Assembly: GCA_033722675.1 (NCBI GenBank)
Contig: JAWVYO010000068.1
Location: 1 to 12,935 of the forward strand
Origin: DATHYU01 sp033722675
Lineage (GTDB): Bacteria > Actinomycetota > Acidimicrobiia > Spongiisociales > UBA11373
DNA length: 12,935 nucleotides
Direction: 5' to 3'
Part shown: positions 6,771 through 12,935 of the stretch, piece by piece
Position numbering within the stretch: the first letter of the stretch is position 1
Layout: each line of letters starts with the position of its first letter
Program-made: the position numbers and the translations under genes
The notes under the pieces: model-generated
Databases searched by the model: none
What the model was told of the DNA's origin: nothing
The model's input: only the letters and a program-made list of their open reading frames with translations

Positions 6771-7468
6771 TCCGCCGACCCCAGGATCGTCACCGCGCCG
6801 CCGAGGAAGCGTTCGTTGGGGACGTCCACCATCGTCCCGTCCTCCCGCTCCAGCCGCGACGTCGCCAGCCCGAGGCTGCGCATCGTCCCGCGCACCCCGT
6901 CCACCTCGATGCGGTCGCCGACCGAGAAGTGCTCCGACACGTGCCGGCCGGCCGCCACCTGCCGGGCGACCGGGAGGGATCCGAGCCCGATGCCGAGCCC
7001 CAGGGCGAGCGCCGCGGCGAAGGCGAGGGCGGCGACGAGGAGCATGATGATGTCGGTGCTCACCCCCAGCTGGTCGAGGGCGATGATCGCCCCGATGCCC
7101 AGCACCACGCCGGCGATGCCCAGTCGCACCCGCCCGGCGATCGGAGCCGACACCTCGCGGAGGGCGGCGTCGGCGAACACGCCCAGCACCCGACCCGCGG
7201 CGCGGGCCACGAGGACCACGAGCACCGCGACGAGCACGTTCGGCGTGTAGCGGAGCACGGCGTCGCCCAGCACCTCGGCCCGGTCCGGGTCGAGGATGAT
7301 GAGCACGGCCACCACCACGACCGACAGCGCCAGCGCCGGAGCCACCTGGGTGATCACCTGGCCCCAGCGGTCCGGGACCCGGCGACGCACGACGGCGAGC
7401 ACCACCCAGCCGATCACCAGCACCCCGAGCGCCGTCCCGGCCGTCACCAGCGTGTTCTCGAGCGTCAT
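6767..7468 (-). CDS. MscS-like mechanosensitive channel family protein
   Basis: The 233-residue protein has an N-terminal membrane part with about five hydrophobic segments (near 7-27, 42-60, 74-95, 112-133 and 138-165). The glycine/alanine-rich ALALGLGIGLGS resembles the pore helix of MscS channels. The soluble part that follows, FSVGDRIEVDGVRGTM (181-196) and DGTMVDVPNERF (210-221), is the MscS beta-domain signature. It is shorter than E. coli MscS (286 residues) and lacks most of the C-terminal vestibule domain. It would gate ions or small solutes under membrane tension. GAGGAGG lies just before the ATG, which overlaps the anti-sigma stop (ATGA). It is the last gene of the sigma/anti-sigma operon, so its expression is probably tied to that stress response. 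Confidence 0.85.
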   Translation of the reverse strand: MTLENTLVTAGTALGVLVIGWVVLAVVRRRVPDRWGQVITQVAPALALSVVVVAVLIILDPDRAEVLGDAVLRYTPNVLVAVLVVLVARAAGRVLGVFADAALREVSAPIAGRVRLGIAGVVLGIGAIIALDQLGVSTDIIMLLVAALAFAAALALGLGIGLGSLPVARQVAAGRHVSEHFSVGDRIEVDGVRGTMRSLGLATSRLEREDGTMVDVPNERFLGGAVTILGSAD

Positions 7469-7752
7469 CGGTCCTCCTCGTCGTCCATCATTCCCGTGTA
7501 CGTCGCGATCGCCTGGATCATCGCCGCGCCGATCCCCGCCGCCAGCCCCACCGCGCCCCGTACGAACTCGTCGACATCGATGGTGCGGAGGACGCCGGGT
7601 GCGAGATCGCGATCCAGGCCCTCGCCCCACACGTCTTCGAGGAAGGCCTGACAGTGCTCGCACCCGGCGACGTGGGCTTCGAGCTCGACGGCTCCACCCT
7701 CGGCGAACCGCCGCAGCTCCCCCTGGCGCACGCCGCAGACGAGGACGTTCAT
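7465..7752 (-). CDS. Membrane-anchored zinc-finger anti-sigma factor
   Basis: This 95-residue protein has the ZAS-domain pattern C6-x20-H27-x3-C31-x2-C34, in the H-x3-C-x2-C form that binds zinc in RsrA-type anti-sigma factors. A single hydrophobic segment (about 66-86, from FVRGAVGLAAGIG) would fix it in the membrane, and a short acidic tail follows. Its start overlaps the stop of the ECF sigma gene by 4 nt and its stop overlaps the channel start by 4 nt. In this family the N-terminal domain holds the partner sigma factor inactive until a signal releases it. The signal here is unknown. The membrane anchor and the channel partner point to an envelope or osmotic stimulus, but the CxxC site would also allow a thiol-redox signal. 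Confidence 0.85.
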   Translation of the reverse strand: MNVLVCGVRQGELRRFAEGGAVELEAHVAGCEHCQAFLEDVWGEGLDRDLAPGVLRTIDVDEFVRGAVGLAAGIGAAMIQAIATYTGMMDDEEDR

Positions 7753-8306
7753 CGTCCCTCCTCCTGCAGCATCCGCCGCAACTCGGCCCGCGCCCGGAAG
7801 ATGCGGGTCCGGACCGTGTTGACGGGGATCTCGAGGCGTGTGGCGATCGCCTCGTAGCTGAGGTCCTCGTACTCGTAGAGGACGAGGGCATCGCGATACA
7901 CGGCGGGGAGCCGGTCGACGGCGCCGCGTACCCAGCGGCGCTGGTCGTCGTCGACGACGGCGTCGGCCGGGCCGGGGGCGACCGCGGCCACGAGATGCTC
8001 GTCGGTCAGCACCGGCTTCTCCCGCGTGCGGGTGACCGCGTTGAGGGCCAGGTTCGTGGCGATCCGGTACAGCCACGTGCGGACCGCGGCGTCGCCCCGG
8101 AAGCGGTCCCGGGCCTTGAAGGCGCGGACGAAGGCGTCCTGGGCGAGGTCCTCGGCGAGGATCGGGTCGCGCGTGATGCGGAGGGCGGCGCCGTGGACGA
8201 ACGCCTGGTGGCGCCGGACGAGCTCCCCGAAGGCGGCCCGGTCCTCGCCGGAGCGACGGAGCAGCTCCAGGTCGTCGACGTCGGTGTAGGCGGCGCGCAG
8301 CGGCAT
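7749..8306 (-). CDS. ECF-family RNA polymerase sigma factor
   Basis: The 185-residue protein has the two-domain layout of extracytoplasmic-function sigma factors. Sigma region 2 spans about residues 24-95, with DPILAEDLAQDAFVRAF and the WLYRIATNLALN segment. Region 4 spans about 127-181, with LPAVYRDALVLYEYEDLSYEAIA and a helix-turn-helix ending TVRTRIFRARAELR. It would direct RNA polymerase to a small stress regulon, very likely including its own operon. The ATG at 8306 begins a normal-length N-terminus; only a weak G-run lies upstream, so the mRNA may be leaderless. The cognate anti-sigma factor is encoded immediately downstream with a 4-nt overlap. No extra C-terminal sensory domain is present. 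Confidence 0.94.
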   Translation of the reverse strand: MPLRAAYTDVDDLELLRRSGEDRAAFGELVRRHQAFVHGAALRITRDPILAEDLAQDAFVRAFKARDRFRGDAAVRTWLYRIATNLALNAVTRTREKPVLTDEHLVAAVAPGPADAVVDDDQRRWVRGAVDRLPAVYRDALVLYEYEDLSYEAIATRLEIPVNTVRTRIFRARAELRRMLQEEGR

Positions 8307-8332
8307 CGGCCCCCATCGTGGACGATCTGTGA

Positions 8333-8385
8333 TCCGACACGCGGCATTCCGGCCCCCGGGGCGTCGTCTCCTGCTCCGACACGCG
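8333..8385. repeat. Exact 11-bp direct repeats upstream of the sigma-factor gene
   Basis: TCCGACACGCG occurs at 8333-8343 and again at 8375-8385, 42 bp apart start to start, close to four helical turns. Both are in the 94-bp gap between the sigma-factor start and the stop of the oxide-reductase gene, about 27 and 69 bp upstream of the sigma start codon. They could be paired binding sites for a regulator of the stress operon. The same 11-mer also occurs once inside the permease gene (11055-11065), which weakens the case. Confidence 0.4.
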
Positions 8386-8400
8386 ACCGGCGCCGGAGTT

Positions 8401-10668
8401 TCAGGACTCCGCGACGACCGGAGGATCGAAGGGCCGGGGCTCGGGCGGGTCGGCGACCCGCTCGACCTCGACGAGGCAGGTGTGGGCGGTGGGGCCCTGG
8501 GCGAGCCGGGAGGTGCCGACGTCGCGGGTGAGGACGTTCGGATTGCCGTGGCGACAGGCGCCCGTGTCGGGATCGGGGTCGTACCAGGCGCCGGTCGACA
8601 GCTGCACGACGCCGGGCATCACGGCGTCGTCCAGGACGGCCCCGGCGAAGCACGCGCCCCGGTCGTTGAACAACCGCACGGCGTCGCCGTCGGCGATGCC
8701 ACGGGCCGCCGCCTCGTCGGGATGCATCCGGACCGGCTCGCGTCCCTCGACCTTCGCGTCCGTGCTCGTCTCACCGTGGTCGTACTGCGAGTGCAGCCGG
8801 GTGCGCGGCTGATTCGACACGAGGTGGAGCGGATGTCGCGTCTCGGTCGCCCCGAGCCACTCGGCCGGTTCGAACCAGACGGGGTGGCCCGGACAGTCGT
8901 CGTAGGCGAACGAGGCCACCGTCGCGGAATGGATCTCGATGCGACCCGAGGGCGTCGGAAGCGGCGAGCCCTCCGGGTCGGCCCGGAAGTCGGCGAGGAG
9001 CACGTGGGAGGCGGCGTCGCCTCGGGGGATCTCGACCATGCCCTCCCGGCGGAAGGCGTCGTAGTCCGGCAGGTCCCCGAAGCGGGCCCGGATGTCGTCG
9101 TACATCCACCGCAACCACTCCTCCACCGATCGTCCCCCGGTGAACCGGTCGCCGAAACCGAGGCGATGGGCCAGTCCGGCGAAGATGGCGTGATCGTCGC
9201 GCGCCTCGCCGATCGGCTCGACGATCTTCGGCATGGCGATCACGACGTCGTCGACGCGCGCCCCACCGATGTCCTCGCGCTCCAGCGGCGTGGTCGCCGG
9301 CAGCACGACGTCGGCGCGCCGTGCGGCTGCGGTCCAGAACGGCTCGTGGACCACGATCGTCTCGGGCTTCGCCCAGGCGCGTTCGAGGCGGCCGAGGTCC
9401 TGATGATGGTGGAAGGGGTTGCCGCCGGCCCAGTAGACGAGCCGCACGTCCGGATAGGCGTATCGGGCCCCGTCGTAGTCGAAGGGCTCGCCGGGGTGCA
9501 GCAGCATGTCGGCGATGCGGGCGACGGGGATGAACTCGTCCACCGGATCCGGCGGCGCCGGAACCCGGGGCATGCGGATCGACGGAACACCGTTGCCCAC
9601 GGTGCCCACCGCTCCGTAGCCCATGCCGAAGCCGGCGCCGGGACGCCCGATCTGGCCGAGGGCGGCGGCGAGGGCCACCACCGCCCAGTAGGACTGTTCG
9701 CCGTGGTCGGCGCGTTGCAGCGACCACGACACGTTGAGCATCGTCGGGGTGACGGCCATGTCGGCGGCGAGGCGTTCGACGACCCCGGCATCGATGCCGC
9801 AGACCTCCTCCGCCCAGCGGGGGTCGCGGGCGGGCTCGTCCGATCGCCCCATCACCGAGTCCTCGAAGCGGTCCCACCCCTCGGTGTACCGGTCGACGAA
9901 GTCCCGGTCGATGCGATCGGTGGCGACGAGTTCGTGGACGAGGGCCAGCATGAGCGCGGTGTCGGTGTTCGGCCGGATGGGGATCCACTCGGCGCCCACC
10001 CCCAGGTCGTCGGCGATCGGGGAGACGTTGACGAAGTGGACGCCGGCGTCGCGGCAGCGTTCGAGGTGCTCGGGCACGCGGTGGCGGGCGATGCCGCCGT
10101 GCTGGATCTGGCTGTTCTTCACGGGGACGCCGCCGAAGGCGACGAACAGTCCCGTGTGCCGGGCCATGTTCTCCCACGACGTGGCGGCGTACTGGACATC
10201 CTCGAAGGACATTCCGAGGATGTGCGGCACCACCACCTCGGCGGCGGCCAGGCTGTAGGAGTTGCGACTCGTGGTACTGCCGCCGGCGATCGCCATGAAG
10301 CGGCGGAGCTGGCTCTGGGCGTGATGGAACCGTCCGGCGCTCGCCCACCCGTAGGAACCCGAATAGATCGATGCACCGCCATGCTCGGAACGGACCCGCT
10401 CGAGCTCACCGGCGACGAGATCGAGGGCGACGTCCCAGTCCACCTCCACGAAGGGCTCCGAACCCCGCAGATGGCCGGCCGTCCCCGGTCCGCCGTCGAG
10501 CCAGGAGCGTCGCACCGCCGGGCGCAGCACCCGCGCACGATCGATCGCCCGCAGCGACCGCCCGATGGGCGAGGGATCCGGATCGAAGGGCGCGCCACGC
10601 ACGTCGCGCACGCGGCCGTCGTCGGCATCGACCTCGTACGCGCCCCAGTGCGTCAGTGTCAGCGGCAT
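8401..10668 (-). CDS. Cytoplasmic molybdopterin S/N-oxide reductase (BisC/DMSO reductase type)
   Basis: The 755-residue protein resembles E. coli biotin sulfoxide reductase along its length. Visible correspondences are the opening THWGAYEV, FVEVDWDVALDL (73-84), ASIYSGSYGWASAGRFH, the WAGGNPFHHHQDLGRLERAW block and the late SNQPRTRLHSQYDHG and VRLFNDRG segments. There is no cysteine motif for an N-terminal Fe-S cluster and no Tat signal, so it should be a soluble cytoplasmic enzyme. Ser139 (SYSLAAAEVVVPH) aligns with the molybdenum-ligand serine of this group. Tyr106 (GSYGW) corresponds to the tyrosine kept in DMSO and biotin sulfoxide reductases but missing in TMAO reductases. Likely substrates are biotin sulfoxide, free methionine sulfoxide or related oxides. 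The ATG at 10668 has no ribosome site but has TACGCT 6 nt upstream. The permease gene ends 16 bp upstream on the same strand. Confidence 0.9.
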   Translation of the reverse strand: MPLTLTHWGAYEVDADDGRVRDVRGAPFDPDPSPIGRSLRAIDRARVLRPAVRRSWLDGGPGTAGHLRGSEPFVEVDWDVALDLVAGELERVRSEHGGASIYSGSYGWASAGRFHHAQSQLRRFMAIAGGSTTSRNSYSLAAAEVVVPHILGMSFEDVQYAATSWENMARHTGLFVAFGGVPVKNSQIQHGGIARHRVPEHLERCRDAGVHFVNVSPIADDLGVGAEWIPIRPNTDTALMLALVHELVATDRIDRDFVDRYTEGWDRFEDSVMGRSDEPARDPRWAEEVCGIDAGVVERLAADMAVTPTMLNVSWSLQRADHGEQSYWAVVALAAALGQIGRPGAGFGMGYGAVGTVGNGVPSIRMPRVPAPPDPVDEFIPVARIADMLLHPGEPFDYDGARYAYPDVRLVYWAGGNPFHHHQDLGRLERAWAKPETIVVHEPFWTAAARRADVVLPATTPLEREDIGGARVDDVVIAMPKIVEPIGEARDDHAIFAGLAHRLGFGDRFTGGRSVEEWLRWMYDDIRARFGDLPDYDAFRREGMVEIPRGDAASHVLLADFRADPEGSPLPTPSGRIEIHSATVASFAYDDCPGHPVWFEPAEWLGATETRHPLHLVSNQPRTRLHSQYDHGETSTDAKVEGREPVRMHPDEAAARGIADGDAVRLFNDRGACFAGAVLDDAVMPGVVQLSTGAWYDPDPDTGACRHGNPNVLTRDVGTSRLAQGPTAHTCLVEVERVADPPEPRPFDPPVVAES

Positions 10669-10674
10669 GGGCCG

Positions 10675-10704
10675 AGCGTAGAGGTCAGGGGTCCTCGGTG
10701 GGAA
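10675..10704 (-). promoter_or_regulatory. Candidate promoter of the oxide-reductase gene
   Basis: On the minus strand TACGCT (10675-10680) ends 6 nt before the ATG at 10668, and TTCCCA (10699-10704) lies 18 nt further upstream, matching four of six bases of a TTGACA -35 box. The pair straddles the end of the permease gene. If real, the reductase can be transcribed on its own as a leaderless mRNA as well as by read-through from the permease. Confidence 0.42.
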
Positions 10705-11959
10705 CGCGCTCGAGCAGCTTCGGCCGGAGCACGAACGCCGCTGCGAACATCGCCAGCATGGCGCCGAGCGCCACCGGCTTCGACGTCGCGAGGCGCACGA
10801 CGAGCACCGCGCCGATGGCAGCGCCCAGCACGACGGCGAAACCCGGGACCCACCGCGGCAGCGCGCGCTCACGCCAGGCGATCACCGCCACCGCCCCGAA
10901 GGCCGCGAGGAAGGCGAGGCTGGCGGCCTCGACCAGCGCCGCGAGCGACCCGGTGAGAGCCAGCGCGCCGGCCCCCACGCCGAACGCGACGACGGCACGG
11001 TCGGGAACGTCGTGATCGTTGCGGTGATCGAACCAGGCCGGGAGCTCTCCGTCGTCCGACACGCGCCGTGCGAGTTGCGCGGTGGAGAACAGGGTGGAGT
11101 TGATCGCCGCCGATGTCGCGAACATCGCCGCCACCGTCATGGCGACGAGCCCGCCGGTCCCCGCCGCCTCCTCGGCTGCCACGGACAGGGCCACCGTCGC
11201 GCGCTCGACGGCGGTGTCGGCGCCGAGGATCATCGTCGCCCCGACGGCGACCACGGCGTAGATCGCCACCACGGCCAAGGCCGATCCGGCGAGCCCCGGT
11301 GTCAGGATGCGCGTGGGCCGTCGAATCTCGTCGTACTCGTACGTCAGGAGCTGAAACCCCTCGAAGGAGACGAAGATCGCGGCGGCACCGAGCCAGGCCG
11401 CCCAGGGCGAGAGGGGCCCGCCGTCGATGACGAGGCGGTCGGGGCGCCAGTCCGCCATCCCGATGGCTGCGAGGACTACGAGGACGACCAGGTTCGCCGT
11501 CACGATCGTGATCTCCACCCGTTTGAGCTTGCCGGCGCCCAGGAGGTCGAGGCCGATGAGCGCCGCGAGGACCACGATCGACAGCAGCCGCGGGATCGGT
11601 GGTCCGAGGTCGAAGGCGTGCGCCGTGTACTCCCCGAAGGCGAACGCGTAGAGACCGATCGTCAGCATGTAGGCCACGACGAGGACCCAGCTCAGCGAGC
11701 CGGCAGCCCCGCGTCGGTCCATCTTCTCGAGGAACGCGAAGGAGCCGCCGCCCACCTGGAAGTGGTTGCTGAGCGCTCCGTAGCACCAGGCGACGGCCGT
11801 CGCGACCGCGCCGGCGAGGACGAAGGAGAGCCACGCCCACCGGCCGGCGGCCTCCACCACGACGCCGAGCGCCACGTAGATCCCTCCACCGACCATCCCG
11901 CCGGTGGCGAGGGCGGCGAGCGACGGTGTCCCGAAGCTCCCCGACGACCCCTCACGCAT
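10685..11959 (-). CDS. APC-superfamily amino acid/organocation permease
   Basis: The 424-residue protein is a polytopic membrane transporter with about twelve hydrophobic segments. The first segment contains GGMVGGGIYVALG, the glycine-rich substrate-binding signature of APC permeases. The middle FVSFEGFQLLTYEYDEIRRPTR matches the family's conserved F-E-G-F...E...P-R region before helix 7. I chose the ATG at 11959: GGGAGGG lies 7 nt upstream and the protein then starts just before helix 1. A GTG at 11986 is in frame but less well supported. The substrate cannot be read from sequence; an amino acid, amine or organic cation is usual. The gene lies 16 bp upstream of the cytoplasmic oxide reductase on the same strand, so it may supply that enzyme's substrate, for example an oxidised amino acid. 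Confidence 0.88.
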   Translation of the reverse strand: MREGSSGSFGTPSLAALATGGMVGGGIYVALGVVVEAAGRWAWLSFVLAGAVATAVAWCYGALSNHFQVGGGSFAFLEKMDRRGAAGSLSWVLVVAYMLTIGLYAFAFGEYTAHAFDLGPPIPRLLSIVVLAALIGLDLLGAGKLKRVEITIVTANLVVLVVLAAIGMADWRPDRLVIDGGPLSPWAAWLGAAAIFVSFEGFQLLTYEYDEIRRPTRILTPGLAGSALAVVAIYAVVAVGATMILGADTAVERATVALSVAAEEAAGTGGLVAMTVAAMFATSAAINSTLFSTAQLARRVSDDGELPAWFDHRNDHDVPDRAVVAFGVGAGALALTGSLAALVEAASLAFLAAFGAVAVIAWRERALPRWVPGFAVVLGAAIGAVLVVRLATSKPVALGAMLAMFAAAFVLRPKLLERVPTEDP

Positions 11960-12032
11960 CTGGCGACCCTCCCGGACGACGCACACACCTCTTCCCCGGA
12001 GTCTGGTCGCGAAAACCCGACCCGGGAATCGG

Positions 12033-12061
12033 TTGCGAACGTCTGTTCGATGTCCTACCTT
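12033..12061 (+). promoter_or_regulatory. Promoter-like -35/-10 pair of the coiled-coil gene
   Basis: TTGCGA (12033-12038, four of six to TTGACA) and TACCTT (12056-12061, TAnnnT) are 17 nt apart, the ideal sigma-70 spacing. The -10 box ends 9 nt before a GTG (12071), so transcription would begin at or beside that codon and the mRNA would be leaderless. A LexA-type palindrome fills the spacer. Confidence 0.6.
12036..12049. promoter_or_regulatory. LexA (SOS) box, CGAAC-N4-GTTCG
   Basis: CGAACGTCTGTTCG is a perfect match to the invariant arms of the Gram-positive/actinobacterial SOS box (CGAAC-N4-GTTCG). It overlaps the end of the -35 box and fills the spacer in front of the -10 box of the gene at 12071, a place where bound LexA would block RNA polymerase. 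It is the only such palindrome I found in the window. It also lies 76 bp upstream of the divergent permease start, so an effect in that direction is possible but less direct. Confidence 0.68.
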
Positions 12062-12070
12062 CTCACACCC

Positions 12071-12871
12071 GTGTCATTTCCATCGTCCCCCCGGATCCAG
12101 GCACTCCGCAGGGAGCTGCGGCGCTACCGCCAGCGGTACGCGATCCCCCCGGGCCAGGTGAAGACCGACGGCATCGAGGCGGCGGTGGGTCGACGGAGCA
12201 CCCGCATGGCGTATCTCACCGAACAGATCGCCCAGCTCCAGGCGGAGCACGACCGGCTCCGGCTGGAGATCGACGGGCTGGAGACCGGTCTCGAGGCGGC
12301 CCTCGCCGACGAGCTCGACCGGATTCGCAGCCGGTTCCGCGAGGCGTGGTCGCCGACACCCGTGCTCGGCTTTCGCATCTGGTTCGCCGAGCCCGAGGGC
12401 CTCCGCGGCGCCCGCACCGTCTGGGAAATCCCCGAGCTCACGGCCGTCTGCGCCGCACAGCCGAAGGACGACGTCGAGGTGCCGCACTCGGACGGCCGCT
12501 GCGGACGTCTCGGGTGCGGCATCTATGCGACCAAACGCGCCGCCCCGGTGGTTCGCGAGCACATCCCGCCCGAGGGCTCGGGCTGGGTGGGCGGCCTCGT
12601 GGAGCTGCGCGGCAAGGTGGTGGAGCACGAGCACGGGTACCGCGGCGCCGCCGCCCGGGTGGTGGCGGTGGCCGCCGTCGGCCCCGAGGACGTCGTCACG
12701 ACGGCCGAGCACGCCGAGATCGTGCGCATCTTCGCCGCGCCGACCGGCGTCATCGGCGAGGCAAAGGTCCGCGGGGCCCGCGACGACGGCGCCATGGAGG
12801 AGGCCATCATGTATCTGGAGGACGAGTTCGACAGGAGGACCGCATGGACATCGGCGAGCAGCAGCGCGTGA
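12071..12871 (+). CDS. Uncharacterised coiled-coil protein with C-terminal GCGIYA domain, probable SOS-regulated gene
   Basis: I do not recognise a named family. From the GTG at 12071 the product is 266 residues. An Arg-rich N-terminus (8-22) leads into a coiled coil (about 46-90, heptad-spaced hydrophobics with many Glu/Arg/Gln). After VLGFRIWF (98-105) comes a compact domain with Cys127, H139-x4-C144-x4-C149 in a DGRCGRLGCGIYA block, then VELRGKVVEHEHGYRG (177-192). Short unnamed actinobacterial proteins with a CGIYA...GYR pattern come to mind, and the Cys/His cluster could bind metal; both are inference. There is no signal peptide or membrane segment. An ATG at 12050 is in frame but lies between the -35 and -10 boxes and has no ribosome site, so the GTG, 9 nt after the -10 box, is preferred as a leaderless start. 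The LexA box in its promoter suggests expression after DNA damage. Confidence 0.75.
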   Translation: MSFPSSPRIQALRRELRRYRQRYAIPPGQVKTDGIEAAVGRRSTRMAYLTEQIAQLQAEHDRLRLEIDGLETGLEAALADELDRIRSRFREAWSPTPVLGFRIWFAEPEGLRGARTVWEIPELTAVCAAQPKDDVEVPHSDGRCGRLGCGIYATKRAAPVVREHIPPEGSGWVGGLVELRGKVVEHEHGYRGAAARVVAVAAVGPEDVVTTAEHAEIVRIFAAPTGVIGEAKVRGARDDGAMEEAIMYLEDEFDRRTAWTSASSSA

Positions 12872-12935
12872 TCGAGGTGGAGCCCCTCCCCCTCGTCGCC
12901 CCCGAGGAGGAGCCGCTCGAGACCCCGGCCGAACC
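12844..12935 (+). CDS. Start of a truncated gene of unknown function
   Basis: An ATG at 12844 opens a frame that runs off the window end after about 30 codons. AGGAGG (12833-12838) lies 5 nt upstream, a textbook ribosome site. The gene overlaps the last 28 nt of the coiled-coil gene in another frame, so the two are probably co-transcribed and translationally coupled, and under the same LexA-type control. The visible N-terminus (MDIGEQQRVIEVEP, then acidic and Pro-rich) has no signal peptide and no motif I recognise. Confidence 0.65.
   Translation, partial: MDIGEQQRVIEVEPLPLVAPEEEPLETPAE

Noticed and set aside
8307..8400. ECF-type autoregulated promoter (GGAAT ... CGTC) before the sigma operon
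   Set aside because: GGAAT and CGTC are present on the minus strand, but the spacer is about 21 nt, longer than the usual 16-17, so I do not call it.
8394..8411. Hairpin CGGAGT/ACTCCG across the oxide-reductase stop codon as a terminator
   Set aside because: Only a 6-bp stem with a 6-nt loop and no T-run, too weak to call.
8329..10956. Long open frame on the plus strand (875 codons) opposite the oxide-reductase gene
   Set aside because: It is antisense to a gene with full-length similarity to biotin sulfoxide reductase, with compositionally biased translation and no recognisable motif.
12050..12070. ATG start at 12050 for the coiled-coil gene
   Set aside because: It lies between the proposed -35 and -10 boxes, directly against the LexA palindrome, and has no ribosome site. 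The GTG at 12071 fits the promoter better.

Overview
This is a very GC-rich window with strong G/C preference at third codon positions. Several features point to a high-GC actinobacterium: an acidic, Thr-rich lipoprotein N-terminus of the 'ACGDDD...TTTTT' style, a zinc-type anti-sigma factor, tight ATGA gene overlaps and apparently leaderless genes. My best guess is an Acidimicrobiia-like lineage. That placement rests on style, not on a marker gene. I see no rRNA, tRNA, CRISPR array or mobile element.

Layout. Positions 1-341 carry no convincing gene and are rich in GC hairpins. An LtrA-family membrane protein (342-1484, minus) is divergent from a plus-strand respiratory operon. That operon encodes a Tat-exported molybdopterin oxidoreductase of the polysulfide/thiosulfate reductase type (1637-3961), a four-cluster ferredoxin subunit (3958-4560), an NrfD/PsrC-like quinone-binding membrane subunit (4557-5504) and a lipoprotein with two rhodanese domains (5572-6480), closed by a perfect hairpin at 6499-6526. 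A 67-residue PGPGW-type membrane protein (6567-6770) follows. It meets, stop codon to stop codon, a minus-strand stress operon transcribed from 8306: ECF sigma factor, zinc-finger anti-sigma factor, MscS-like channel. Next on the minus strand are a cytoplasmic BisC/DMSO-reductase-type S/N-oxide reductase (8401-10668) and an APC-family permease (10685-11959). Divergent from the permease is an uncharacterised coiled-coil protein (12071-12871), followed by a truncated gene at the window end.

How it works together. The 1637-6480 genes look like one extracytoplasmic sulfur-respiration unit. The membrane complex would move electrons between the quinone pool and an inorganic sulfur compound. The lipidated tandem rhodanese would carry or transfer sulfane sulfur on the same membrane face. 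The permease and the cytoplasmic oxide reductase may form a second route, importing an oxidised organic compound and reducing it inside the cell.

The most interesting regulatory signal is at 12033-12071. A promoter-like -35/-10 pair encloses a perfect actinobacterial/Gram-positive-type LexA (SOS) palindrome, CGAAC-N4-GTTCG, and leads to a probable leaderless GTG start of the uncharacterised coiled-coil gene. Separately, the hexamer TACGCT lies 6-8 nt in front of three start codons (at 1484, 6567 and 10668), which suggests a shared -10 element feeding leaderless mRNAs.
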